Virus record (IMG/VR): IMGVR_UViG_3300042691_008769
Coordinates: 1 to 26,378 of that record
Strand: one strand, 5' to 3'
DNA length: 26,378 bases
DNA from: a virus
The notes beneath the pieces were generated by a model that was not told where the DNA came from, ran no database searches, and saw nothing but the letters and a program-made list of their open reading frames with translations. The translations under genes and the position numbers were made by a program. Of this stretch, positions 15,489 through 22,910 are shown in pieces; the first letter of the stretch is position 1, and each line of letters begins with the position of its first letter.

Positions 15489-18214
15489 TGGACCCCATTA
15501 TCGTCAATATGCCTGACGGCAGCCGGGTCAATTTTCCGGCAGGGACGCCGCACGAGGAAATCAACCGAGCGCTACAGGAGCGTTTCGGGCAGGCAAAGCC
15601 CTACACGCCCGGCCCGAGGATGAGCTACGGCAAGGAAGCCGGGCACGTCATCAATCAGTTTGCTGGTGGTGTGAATGAAGGGCTCCTGGATGCGGCCTTG
15701 GGGATCAATCCAATCCGCGCCATGGCCCAGCCGCTTGAAGTCGCCGGGTCACTGGTGTCGCGTGCGTTTGGCGGACCTGATGTCGCGCCGGTTTCTAATT
15801 TCTTTGGCAGCATTGATCGCGCAGGCAGGGATTACGTCAGACGCAACGCCGGCGCTCCCGAGACGGACGCGGGCTATGTCGCCGGTCGCGCCGGAAGCAC
15901 GGTGGGGCAGTCGCTTCCATTGATGGGTGCCGGATTGGTTGCTGCGCCGGCGCACATGGCTCGCCAGGCGCTCATGCCGTCCGTCCCTCCGTCGTCGACT
16001 GGCGCGGCCGTTACCGACACGATGATGCGCTCGATTGCCCAGCACCCCGTGGCGACGGCGATTACCGACACACTCAGCTCCGCTTCGTCTGGTGGTGCCG
16101 GTGGTGTGGCCAATCTGATGAGCCCAACCGGGCAGGCCAACCCCATCACGCGCGCCATTTTCGAGACGGTTGGCGGTATGCTGCCGGCCGTGACGGCGCC
16201 TGCCGTGGCCTTCGATGTGGCACGCGATGTGCGCGCGGCCCGCCGTGGACAGGACTCCACGATCGGCAACATCTTCAACCGTATCCGTGGCGCGTCCAAC
16301 GACGTAGCCGAAAGAAAGGCCGGCGGCTTCGTCGGCGAACAGATCACGGCCAATGCCGACGAGGTCGCCCGCGTCGGACAGGTGGCGGCCGACGTGCCGG
16401 GCTTCCAGCCGACCAAGGCGCAGCAGGCCGGTAGCCAGTCGATCTTGCGGACGCAGGACCGTATCGAGGGCGGTCTGAGTGGCAAGGAACTGGATGCGGC
16501 CACTGGCGTCTACGACAAGAACGTGGCGGCCATTCAGGACAAGATCCGCACGGCATCGCCGGTCGCCCCGGAGAACGCGCCCGAAGCCGTGGCGTCTGCC
16601 ATGGAGCGTCGTGTCGCCGATTTGGAGGCGAGGCTGGCGGCGAGCGAAGCCGCAGCCAAGGCCAAGATCGAAACGACGCAAGGCGCGTTGCCGACCGAAG
16701 CGCCGCGTCCCGGCACGGCTGACAAGCCATACGATCCCAAGGCCGCCGGCGACACGCTGCGAACCGAGCGCAACGTGATCAAGGACAAGCTGGATCGTGA
16801 CACGGCGGCGATGAAGGCCGCCGTCGATCCCGAGGGCAAGCTCAACGTGCCGGCCGAGGAATTGCGCGCCGCCGTACAGGCCGATCTCGAGATGCGTGGC
16901 AACGCGCTGACGGGAGCGCCGGATGAGCCGGCATTGCTGAAGAAGCTGCTGGGGCCAAAGGGCGACACGCCTGAGATGGCGACGTTCACCGACTTGCAGG
17001 ACTATCGGTCGGACGTGCAGCGCCGCATCCGCGAGATGAGTGCGGCGGCCCAGCCCGACTACGCTAAGATCGAGCAGTTGAAGGGCGTCGTCTCGCGCAT
17101 CGACGAGTCGGTGAAGGCCGGCGCGGCGAAGGCGGGCGACCCCGAAATCGTCAAGCGCTACGACCAGTTCCGCGAGTTCTACAAGGATGAAGTCGTGCCG
17201 CGCGTCGGCCAGGATGTCGGCCGCGACATCGGTCGCCGCACGCCGCAAGGTGACTTGAAGGTCAAGAGCGAGGACATCCCCAAGAAGTTCTTTTCTCCCG
17301 GCGGGCAGACCGAAGCGATCCAGTTCCAGAAGCTCTACGGCCACAACGCGCCGGCCGTCGAGACGATGACGGATCATGCGCTGGCGTCATTGCGCGACAG
17401 TATGCCTGACGGCATCACCCAGGCTGGAATCGACGCATGGAAGCGTAAGCACGCCAGCGTCCTGAAGGAAATCCCCGAGGTCCGCGCCGCCGTCGACAAG
17501 ATCAACGTCGCCGACGCCGAGAAGCGCCTCGCCACGGTCGACACTCGCCGGCAGATGGTGTCCGACTCCGATCTGGCGAAGCGCGTGGGCGATCCGGCCA
17601 AGGCCGTCAAGGACGCCATGGGCGATCCCAAGCTGATGCGGACGCTGCGCCGCACGGTGGGCGCCGACAAGGACGGCCAGGCGGCGTTGAAGCGCATGGT
17701 GTGGGAGCACGCCGCCGGCGATGGCAAGGACTTGCCGTCTGCGCTGGGGAAGATCGACAAGATCCTCGGCGATGCGACCAACCGGAAGGTTCTGGAAATC
17801 GCCGGCTTCTCGCGTGACGACCTGAAGAACCTGAAAACGATCCGCGATGCGATCGAAATCCAGGGGCGTGTCGAGCGGCCGGTTGGCAGGGGGCAGGATC
17901 CCAAGGAAACGGGGATCGTCGGCAAGATCAAGGACGCAGTCGGCATCCAGCCGAGTACGGCGGTAGGCGCCTACACGGGTGTCGCGCGCGGTCGCTCGAG
18001 CGAGTTGGTCGAAGGCGCCAACATGCTTACGCGCTTCCTCAAGAACGCCTCGGAGAAGCAGCAGGACGCCTTCCTGAAACGGATGATTTGGGATGGCCGT
18101 CTGGCTTCCGATGTCGCGGAAACCATCAAGACCGGGGCGATGAAGCCGGATGCGTTCAGGCGGCTGAACAGCTACCTGGCGACGATTCCGGGTGAGGACA
18201 AAGAGAAGAAGTAG
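15488..18214 (+). CDS. Large ejection protein in the gp16 position
   Basis: At 908 aa this is the largest protein here and should be the giant internal virion protein that is ejected with the DNA. The N-terminus carries the motif MPDGSRVNFPAGTPHEEINRALQERFG (in two parts: MPDGSRVNFPAGTP then EEINRALQERFG), common in phage internal proteins. Residues 130-260 are Ala/Gly-rich with hydrophobic stretches (SLPLMGAGLVAAPAHMARQA). From about 340 to 870 it is highly charged and helical, with probable coiled coils. I see no lytic transglycosylase signature, unlike T7 gp16. The ATG overlaps the previous stop by one base. It ends 3 bp before a minus-strand tRNA. Confidence 0.65.
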   Translation: MDPIIVNMPDGSRVNFPAGTPHEEINRALQERFGQAKPYTPGPRMSYGKEAGHVINQFAGGVNEGLLDAALGINPIRAMAQPLEVAGSLVSRAFGGPDVAPVSNFFGSIDRAGRDYVRRNAGAPETDAGYVAGRAGSTVGQSLPLMGAGLVAAPAHMARQALMPSVPPSSTGAAVTDTMMRSIAQHPVATAITDTLSSASSGGAGGVANLMSPTGQANPITRAIFETVGGMLPAVTAPAVAFDVARDVRAARRGQDSTIGNIFNRIRGASNDVAERKAGGFVGEQITANADEVARVGQVAADVPGFQPTKAQQAGSQSILRTQDRIEGGLSGKELDAATGVYDKNVAAIQDKIRTASPVAPENAPEAVASAMERRVADLEARLAASEAAAKAKIETTQGALPTEAPRPGTADKPYDPKAAGDTLRTERNVIKDKLDRDTAAMKAAVDPEGKLNVPAEELRAAVQADLEMRGNALTGAPDEPALLKKLLGPKGDTPEMATFTDLQDYRSDVQRRIREMSAAAQPDYAKIEQLKGVVSRIDESVKAGAAKAGDPEIVKRYDQFREFYKDEVVPRVGQDVGRDIGRRTPQGDLKVKSEDIPKKFFSPGGQTEAIQFQKLYGHNAPAVETMTDHALASLRDSMPDGITQAGIDAWKRKHASVLKEIPEVRAAVDKINVADAEKRLATVDTRRQMVSDSDLAKRVGDPAKAVKDAMGDPKLMRTLRRTVGADKDGQAALKRMVWEHAAGDGKDLPSALGKIDKILGDATNRKVLEIAGFSRDDLKNLKTIRDAIEIQGRVERPVGRGQDPKETGIVGKIKDAVGIQPSTAVGAYTGVARGRSSELVEGANMLTRFLKNASEKQQDAFLKRMIWDGRLASDVAETIKTGAMKPDAFRRLNSYLATIPGEDKEKK

Positions 18215-18216
18215 AT

Positions 18217-18290
18217 TGGGGTGGGTGTAGGGATCGAACCTACGTCTACGGCGTCACAAGCCGTCATCCTGCCACTGAACGAAACCCACC
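18217..18290 (-). tRNA. tRNA-His (anticodon GTG)
   Basis: On the minus strand a cloverleaf can be drawn. The acceptor is GGTGGGT with ACCCACC. The D arm is GTTC AGTGGCA GGAT. The anticodon stem ACGGC/GCCGT closes loop TTGTGAC (anticodon GTG, histidine). The T arm is GTAGG TTCGATC CCTAC. A 5' extra G, typical for tRNA-His, seems encoded, and the genome ends the gene in CCCA. The 3' side is one base shorter than in the E. coli tRNA-His, so one acceptor or T-stem position must be unpaired. It is the only clear minus-strand gene here. Confidence 0.85.
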
Positions 18291-18308
18291 ATAAGAAGTA
18301 GACCGCGG

Positions 18309-18500
18309 GTCAGGCTCGGATTACCGCCGGGCTCATATCGGCGTTCCTACGACTAGGGGCCTTCGCTGTCCCCGATGCCCTGACTTCTATCAGCTTCACG
18401 CACCGGCTTGTCATCGCTCGGTGGCCGCAGTCACGGGCTCCTACTTGGCCCCGGTCTGCCAGGGTTCGGACCCGTCGCACTCACCCCGTTTTCGGGGGTT
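18309..18500. ncRNA. Candidate structured RNA next to the tRNA
   Basis: The stretch has no open frame that looks coding but is dense in short complementary segments. Examples are GTCAGG 18309-18314 with CCTGAC 18379-18384, CGCCG 18325-18329 with CGGCG 18339-18343, GGGG 18356-18359 with CCCC 18370-18373, CACCG 18401-18405 with CGGTG 18419-18423, GCAG 18427-18430 with CTGC 18456-18459, GGGT/ACCC 18462-18473 and CCCCG/CGGGG 18484-18497. Nested and sequential stems suggest a folded RNA of about 190 nt; the strand is unknown. I could not match it to tRNA, tmRNA, RNase P, SRP, hammerhead or group I intron cores. Confidence 0.3.
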
Positions 18501-18505
18501 GCGTG

Positions 18506-18537
18506 GACAATGGTGACAGTGTAGTGTCGTTATTGTC
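18506..18537. promoter_or_regulatory. Interrupted dyad, possible operator or promoter element
   Basis: GACAAT (18506-18511) is inverted by ATTGTC (18532-18537), and inside it GACA (18515-18518) is inverted by TGTC (18525-18528). The site shares GACAGTGTAGT followed by TGTCAAG with the region before the scaffold gene. On the minus strand a consensus TTGACA (18539-18534) faces the tRNA; on the plus strand the next gene follows after GAGGAG. Confidence 0.4.
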
Positions 18538-18566
18538 AAGTACTTTGACGCCACCCCGAGGAGTTC

Positions 18567-19838
18567 ATGGCGCACAAGATCGTCGAAACCACGCTCGCCA
18601 CGGCCCTCGCTGCCGCCGGCACGCTCACCCTGTCCTATCCGTCCGGCACCAACGCCGGCAACTTCATTGGTGGTATTCGCCACACACTGGCGACCGGCAC
18701 GAACGACGTGTTCCCGGCGCCCAAGTACTTCACGCTCTCTTTCGGCGCGTCCGATATCACTCTGACTTGGGGCAGCTCCAGCCCGACCCTTCCGGTCGGC
18801 ACGAAGCTCTACGTCCAGCTCGAGATGGTCGGCAGCTCGGCCCAGCGCACCCGTGAGGGCGCCGATCCGGCTCCCAAGCGCACCGCCGGCACCGCCGTCA
18901 AGCTGCTGAACCTCGGCGCACCCGACACGGCCGATGCCAACGGCTACGTCGAGAGCCAGGATCTGACCGCCGCTGGCGTCTTCTCGGTCGACACCACGGC
19001 TGCCGCCGCGATCGCCGCTGCCGCTCTGGATGGCATCGCCGACGTGCCGCGCAACGTGGTTGCTGCGTGGACCGGCACCGCCGTCCTGACCGTCACGGGC
19101 AAGGACGAATACGGCAACACCATGGTCGAGAGTTCCAGCAGCGGAACCTCGTTCACCGGCAAGAAGGCGTTCAAGCAGGTCACTGGCATCTCTGTCAGCG
19201 CCAGCGTCACGGCCCTGACGGTTGGCACGGGCGTCGTGCTCGGCCTGCCGGTGTTCCTTGGCTCGATCAACCAGATCGTTGACGAGCGCATGAACGGTGT
19301 GTCTGTCTCGCCGGCTGGTCGCCACTTCATCCCGTTTGAGTTCACCGGCACGCAGCTTGATACGCCGACGGTGATGGAGTTGGTGTCCCCCGTTAAGGGG
19401 CGCGTCGCTCGAGCGCGAGCGACTGTCGTTACCGCCGGTACGACTGGTGGCGATCTCACTTTTGAGATCGATACGACGGCGGTCGATGGCCTGACGATCA
19501 GCGTCGCCAACGGCGCCGCTGCCGGCACCCGCTACACGGACGTTCCGTCTTCGGCGACGCACGCTTCGACCGCCGTTTCGATCGGTTCTCGCATCGAGGT
19601 CATTCCGGCGGCGGCCTTCAACGCCGCTGGTCCGATCACTGGTGTCATCGAGATCGAAACCGAGAAGGTCATGGGCACCGTCGTTGTCGGCAACGCCAGC
19701 GCGGCGCAGTCGGCGACCACGGGCGATGTCCGCGGCACCTACTCTCCGACCTGGACCCCGGACGGCACGCTGTCCGCCGAACTGCTGGTCGTTCTGCCGG
19801 ATCCCGACTTCTTGGGCTTCCCGCAGTACGCCGGTTAG
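18567..19838 (+). CDS. Phage structural protein, probably decoration or tail-associated
   Basis: This 423 aa protein is Ala/Gly/Ser/Thr/Val-rich with repeated beta-strand patterns and no Cys, as in exposed virion proteins. A small DNA-free fold near the start (residues 1-90), a central segment (DVPRNVVAAWTGTAVLTVTG, KAFKQVTGISVSASVTALTVG) and a C-terminal domain with SRIEVIPAAAFNAAGPITGVIEI can be distinguished. Similar proteins accompany the capsid genes in other phages as unnamed structural proteins; I cannot give a precise role. GAGGAG sits 3 nt before the ATG. The gene is isolated by the RNA island upstream and a terminator downstream, so it may be a separate, strongly expressed unit. Confidence 0.7.
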   Translation: MAHKIVETTLATALAAAGTLTLSYPSGTNAGNFIGGIRHTLATGTNDVFPAPKYFTLSFGASDITLTWGSSSPTLPVGTKLYVQLEMVGSSAQRTREGADPAPKRTAGTAVKLLNLGAPDTADANGYVESQDLTAAGVFSVDTTAAAAIAAAALDGIADVPRNVVAAWTGTAVLTVTGKDEYGNTMVESSSSGTSFTGKKAFKQVTGISVSASVTALTVGTGVVLGLPVFLGSINQIVDERMNGVSVSPAGRHFIPFEFTGTQLDTPTVMELVSPVKGRVARARATVVTAGTTGGDLTFEIDTTAVDGLTISVANGAAAGTRYTDVPSSATHASTAVSIGSRIEVIPAAAFNAAGPITGVIEIETEKVMGTVVVGNASAAQSATTGDVRGTYSPTWTPDGTLSAELLVVLPDPDFLGFPQYAG

Positions 19839-19843
19839 TAGAT

Positions 19844-19907
19844 GCGGCCCTGTCTCGTGGCTCGTTCCTTCCCTCCGAGTCAGCGTCTCCGTTGTCAACA
19901 GGGCCGC
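19844..19907. repeat. Long-loop inverted repeat
   Basis: GCGGCCCTGT (19844-19853) is exactly inverted by ACAGGGCCGC (19898-19907) with 44 bases between. It immediately precedes the terminator hairpin. It could protect the 3' end of the upstream mRNA, or be a protein site or an old rearrangement junction. Confidence 0.6.
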
Positions 19908-19908
19908 T

Positions 19909-19937
19909 GGCGGCCGGGGCTTGAACCCCCGGCCGCC
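19909..19937 (+). terminator. Intrinsic terminator after the structural gene
   Basis: GGCGGCCGGGG is paired over 11 bp with CCCCGGCCGCC around a seven-base loop CTTGAAC and is followed by TCCTTTCTTC. It would end transcription of the 18567 gene before the membrane protein gene at 19949. Confidence 0.85.
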
Positions 19938-19948
19938 TCCTTTCTTCG

Positions 19949-20227
19949 ATGACGGAGTTGTTCTCCCGCGCCGAACTCGAGGGGCTTCTTGAAGAAGCGG
20001 TTGAGCGAGGCGCCAAGCGGGTTCTGCACGACCTGGGCGTGCCGAATAACGAAAAGGACGTGCTCGACTTCCGTCGAGACATTTCCGAGATGCGAAGCCT
20101 GATAGCGGCGTGGAGAGACGCCAAGGGCGTTATCTGGCTCGCGGTTGTGAAGTTACTGACGGTCGCTGTTCTGACGGCCATTGCGGTCGGTTCCGGCTGG
20201 GGGTTGCTGCACGACAAGCTCAAATGA
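19949..20227 (+). CDS. Small membrane protein, DUF6127-like; holin candidate
   Basis: This 92 aa protein has an acidic/basic helical N-terminus (RAELEGLLEEAVERGAKRVLHDLG, in overlapping parts), a polar middle, and a single hydrophobic segment at residues 63-85 (WLAVVKLLTVAVLTAIAVGS) near the C-terminus. The layout of charged helix, then WRDAKG and a terminal membrane helix recalls the DUF6127 proteins of alphaproteobacterial phages and gene transfer agents; this is from memory, not searched. Single-helix phage membrane proteins are often holins or related lysis factors, but no endolysin is next to it. It starts just after a terminator, and the upstream ribosome site is weak. Confidence 0.65.
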   Translation: MTELFSRAELEGLLEEAVERGAKRVLHDLGVPNNEKDVLDFRRDISEMRSLIAAWRDAKGVIWLAVVKLLTVAVLTAIAVGSGWGLLHDKLK

Positions 20228-20245
20228 TTCCAGAAGGGAAGCTGG

Positions 20246-22306
20246 ATGGCATCGAAACCACTCGCAGAAAGTACGCTTAAGGCCGCGGTTGATACCTTGG
20301 CCGAGCAAGGGACGGAGTTGAGGGCCGCAGCGGTCCTCGGCATCCCCCGACCCACGTTCCAGCACCATCTCCGCGAAGCCGCCAGGCGCGGCATCACCGC
20401 CACGGCACCCGTGCCTGACGCTTTCGAGGTGGAGTCGTCGGATTTGGGTGATCGTCTGCTGGCATTATTGCAGCGGGCGCCGTTGACGATGGATGAGATG
20501 ACTCGCCGTTTCGAGAGCAGGCGCGGCCAGATCATCGACGCCATCGACGACGCGCGGGCGAAGGGGCACCGGATCGAGGAGCAGGGCGGCAAGTTCTTTG
20601 TGCCGTCTATGCCCAATCCGGCCTTCATGGCGCACGAAGACGACCTGCCGACGTACACATCGCGACCTGACGGCACCTATCTCTTTGGCGCGTGTGGCGA
20701 CAATCATTTGTGCGTTCCTGGCGGCGCGACGGTGACCACCGATAAAGGGGTGGTGCGAATCCGCGAATTGAAGATTGGTGATCTCGTTCTTACGCATATG
20801 GGGCGCTTTCAGTCGGTACTTGAAATAATGAGATCGCCCGGCAACAGACCAATGGTTCGCCTTCGGTGTCGCGGCGACAAGAGAAATGGGGCCAATGACA
20901 ATATGTCGTTGGTGTGTACGGAGAATCATCCCGTACTCGTTGTTCGCGATGGTGTGGAGGGATTTATCCCCGCCGGCGAAGTGCGCGAGGGAGATTGTCT
21001 GCGCGCCAAACCAAGCGCCTGTAAGATTTGTGGCGCTGATACCCTTCCATGGGCGACGGTTTGTCGTGAGCACGATCCATTTGTTCGCGCTATCCATGAC
21101 GGCGCCAAGAGGCAGCGCTACGAACAGGTGGCTCGCACAGGCGGAAGTCGTCATTGGCGGAGTGACATCCTGCCAGAAATGGCTAGATGGCAAGACGAAG
21201 GTTATCGCTGTATTCCAGTGGAACGTGCGCGCCCTGACTTTATCGCGATCAAAGATGGAGAAGTCGTTGCCGTAGAGGTTGAGGCGCCAAGCAACGGCAT
21301 CCGTCCGCGCCCAATGAAAGACAAGTATGATTGGGTTGATCATCGCAAATATTATGATCGCGTTGAGTGGATTGAGGTAGATCGGCGGTCTCGCAAATCA
21401 AATTTTGGGCACACATGGCTAGATCGCAATGAGGCTGGCTTTATTGGTCTTCCTGTAACGAAGGTCGAGCGGTTCACTGGAGGGCGACAAGCACTCTACA
21501 ATTTACGTGTAGCGGAGGATGAAACCTTTGTCGTGAAGGGTTTTGTCGTCCACAACTGCTCGAAATACGCGCGTCTCGACGTGCTGGAATCGCTCTATGA
21601 CATCTATGCCGCCGAGGGCGTGGACCGGGTGTTCAACACCGGCAACTGGATCGATGGCGAGGCGCGTTTCAACACGCACGATTTGCTGATCCACGGCATG
21701 GACGCGCAGCTGCGCTACCTCGCCAAGAACTACCCCCAGCGTGCCGGCATCCACACCTACGCTGTCGCCGGCGACGACCATGAGGGCTGGTACGCGCAGA
21801 AGATGGGCATCGATATCGGCCGTCGCGCCGAGGCGACGATGCGCGAGCAGGGCCGGATCGACTGGCACAATCTCGGCTACATGGAGGCGCATATCCGCCT
21901 CGTTCACGCTGATAGTGGCAAGTCGGCGATCCTGGCGGTGGTGCATCCCGGCGGTGGCTCGAGCTACGCGCTGTCATACAGCATCCAGAAGATCATCGAG
22001 TCGTTGGACGGTGGTGAGAAGCCGGCTGTCGGACTCTACGGTCACTATCACAAGCTATGGGCCGGCAACATCCGCAACGTGTGGTGCGTCCAGACCGGCA
22101 CGACGGAAGACCAGACTCCGTTCATGCGGAAGAAGAAGCTGGAAGCCCATGTCGGCGGCACACTGATCAAGTTGACGCAGGATCCGCGCACTGGCGCCAT
22201 TACGCGCTGCCAGCCCGAGATGATGCGGTACTTCAACCGCGGCTTCTACAACAACCGCTGGAACCACGGTGACGACGTGACCCACGCCCTGCGGAGCGTG
22301 GCATGA
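20246..22306 (+). CDS. HTH-metallophosphoesterase precursor interrupted by an intein
   Basis: The precursor is 686 aa; after splicing the host protein would be 404 aa. Residues 9-47 form a helix-turn-helix (GTELRAAAVLGIPRPTFQHH) and residues 66-118 a probable winged helix. The phosphoesterase follows: GDNH at 151-154 supplies Asp152 and His154, TGNWIDGE at 465-472, AGDDHE at 508-513, a VVHPGGG segment, and GHYH at 599-602. These match the five metal-binding motifs of calcineurin-like phosphoesterases, so the spliced enzyme looks intact. Substrate is unknown; DNA or a nucleotide is likely given the DNA-binding part. The next gene overlaps its stop as ATGA. Confidence 0.85.
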   Translation: MASKPLAESTLKAAVDTLAEQGTELRAAAVLGIPRPTFQHHLREAARRGITATAPVPDAFEVESSDLGDRLLALLQRAPLTMDEMTRRFESRRGQIIDAIDDARAKGHRIEEQGGKFFVPSMPNPAFMAHEDDLPTYTSRPDGTYLFGACGDNHLCVPGGATVTTDKGVVRIRELKIGDLVLTHMGRFQSVLEIMRSPGNRPMVRLRCRGDKRNGANDNMSLVCTENHPVLVVRDGVEGFIPAGEVREGDCLRAKPSACKICGADTLPWATVCREHDPFVRAIHDGAKRQRYEQVARTGGSRHWRSDILPEMARWQDEGYRCIPVERARPDFIAIKDGEVVAVEVEAPSNGIRPRPMKDKYDWVDHRKYYDRVEWIEVDRRSRKSNFGHTWLDRNEAGFIGLPVTKVERFTGGRQALYNLRVAEDETFVVKGFVVHNCSKYARLDVLESLYDIYAAEGVDRVFNTGNWIDGEARFNTHDLLIHGMDAQLRYLAKNYPQRAGIHTYAVAGDDHEGWYAQKMGIDIGRRAEATMREQGRIDWHNLGYMEAHIRLVHADSGKSAILAVVHPGGGSSYALSYSIQKIIESLDGGEKPAVGLYGHYHKLWAGNIRNVWCVQTGTTEDQTPFMRKKKLEAHVGGTLIKLTQDPRTGAITRCQPEMMRYFNRGFYNNRWNHGDDVTHALRSVA
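20711..21556 (+). mobile_element. Intein with PD-(D/E)xK-like homing endonuclease segment
   Basis: The element covers precursor residues 156-437 (282 aa). It starts at Cys156 (CVPGGATVTT, block A), has block B TENHP with Thr225 and His228, and ends in FVVHN with His436-Asn437 followed by Cys438 as the +1 residue, all expected for a class 1 intein. Between the splicing halves lie CKIC/CREH (Cys259, 262, 273, His276), probably a zinc knuckle, and RPDFIAIKDGEVVAVEVEA with Asp331 and Glu344/Glu346, a PD-(D/E)xK-like core. No LAGLIDADG or HNH was seen. The DNA is visibly more AT-rich than the flanks, suggesting recent arrival. Confidence 0.9.
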
Positions 22307-22563
22307 GCGACACCCCGCCCTTCAAACTGGTGCGTATCCACTGGCTCGACGCCTACAGCGAAGGCCACTGGAAGGACTCGACGGACGAACCGAGAGAGGC
22401 GCCATGCGTCTCGGTCGGCCTGCTGGTCAGCGAAACCAAGAAGTACGTGCGCCTGGCGTCAACGGTTGGCCGCACGGACGAGGGTAAGTGGGAAACCAAT
22501 GCCACCATTTCCATCCCACGCGGGATGGTTGAGCGGATCGAAACCCTTGAGGGAGGGGAATGA
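22303..22563 (+). CDS. Small phage protein of unknown function
   Basis: This 86 aa protein is coupled to the phosphoesterase gene by an ATGA overlap. It looks like a compact beta fold: FKLVRIHWLDAYSEGHW, VSVGLLVSETKKYVRLAS and ATISIPRGMVERIETLE. Many phages carry similar short proteins in which a 'VRIxWxDA...W' stretch is followed by an 'I P.. .V..I..L' end, but the function is not known to me. It has no membrane segment. Composition matches the flanks. Confidence 0.7.
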   Translation: MSDTPPFKLVRIHWLDAYSEGHWKDSTDEPREAPCVSVGLLVSETKKYVRLASTVGRTDEGKWETNATISIPRGMVERIETLEGGE

Positions 22564-22898
22564 TGTACGGACACACGGAAGACTACGGCAGCGTGACGGC
22601 CAGCGGCATCGCGCGTCATGCGGCCAAGGTGGTGTCAGGCGATCGCGCCATGACGCACGGCGAGTCACTCGAGAACCACAGCAACATCGCGGCGCTGTGG
22701 ACCGGCTATCTCGACCTGCCGATCACCCCCAAAGATGTCGCCAACATGATGGTCCTGCTGAAGATCGCGCGGACCAAGGCCGGGCAGCACAACCCCGACG
22801 ATTACCTGGATGCGGTGGGCTACGCGGCGATCGCCGGCGAGCTTGCGGCGCGTGAGATGGCGGACAGGGATCCCGATCCCCAGCCGTCTGTGGACTAG
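22560..22898 (+). CDS. Small helical protein, DUF6378-like
   Basis: This 112 aa protein resembles phage DUF6378 proteins: an ERAMTHGESLENH-like stretch (here DRAMTHGESLENHSNIAALW), then LPITPKDVANMMVLLKIART and DDYLDAVGYAAIAGELAARE. The all-helical pattern with acidic residues near DDYLDAVGYAA recalls MazG-type nucleotide pyrophosphatases, but that is only a resemblance. Two adjacent ATG codons (22560 and 22563) are possible starts; the second is better spaced from GGAGG (six bases). The first overlaps the previous stop by 4 nt. Role: perhaps nucleotide-pool housekeeping. Confidence 0.7.
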   Translation: MMYGHTEDYGSVTASGIARHAAKVVSGDRAMTHGESLENHSNIAALWTGYLDLPITPKDVANMMVLLKIARTKAGQHNPDDYLDAVGYAAIAGELAAREMADRDPDPQPSVD

Positions 22899-22910
22899 AA
22901 AGGACAAGGT

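Noticed and set aside
18217-18290. tRNA gene as a prophage attachment site
   Set aside because: No integrase or direct repeat of the tRNA 3' end is visible, and genes continue on both sides as phage genes.
18336-18372. Group I intron-like CGACTAG sequence
   Set aside because: The matching downstream AAGATATAGTC-type partner and the P3-P7 core could not be found.
18424-18480. tRNA-like pieces (GGGCT/GGCCC stem with a CCTACTT loop, and GGGTTCGGACCC)
   Set aside because: The loop lacks T at position 33, the T loop lacks the expected A58, and no acceptor stem pairs, so a second tRNA is not supported.
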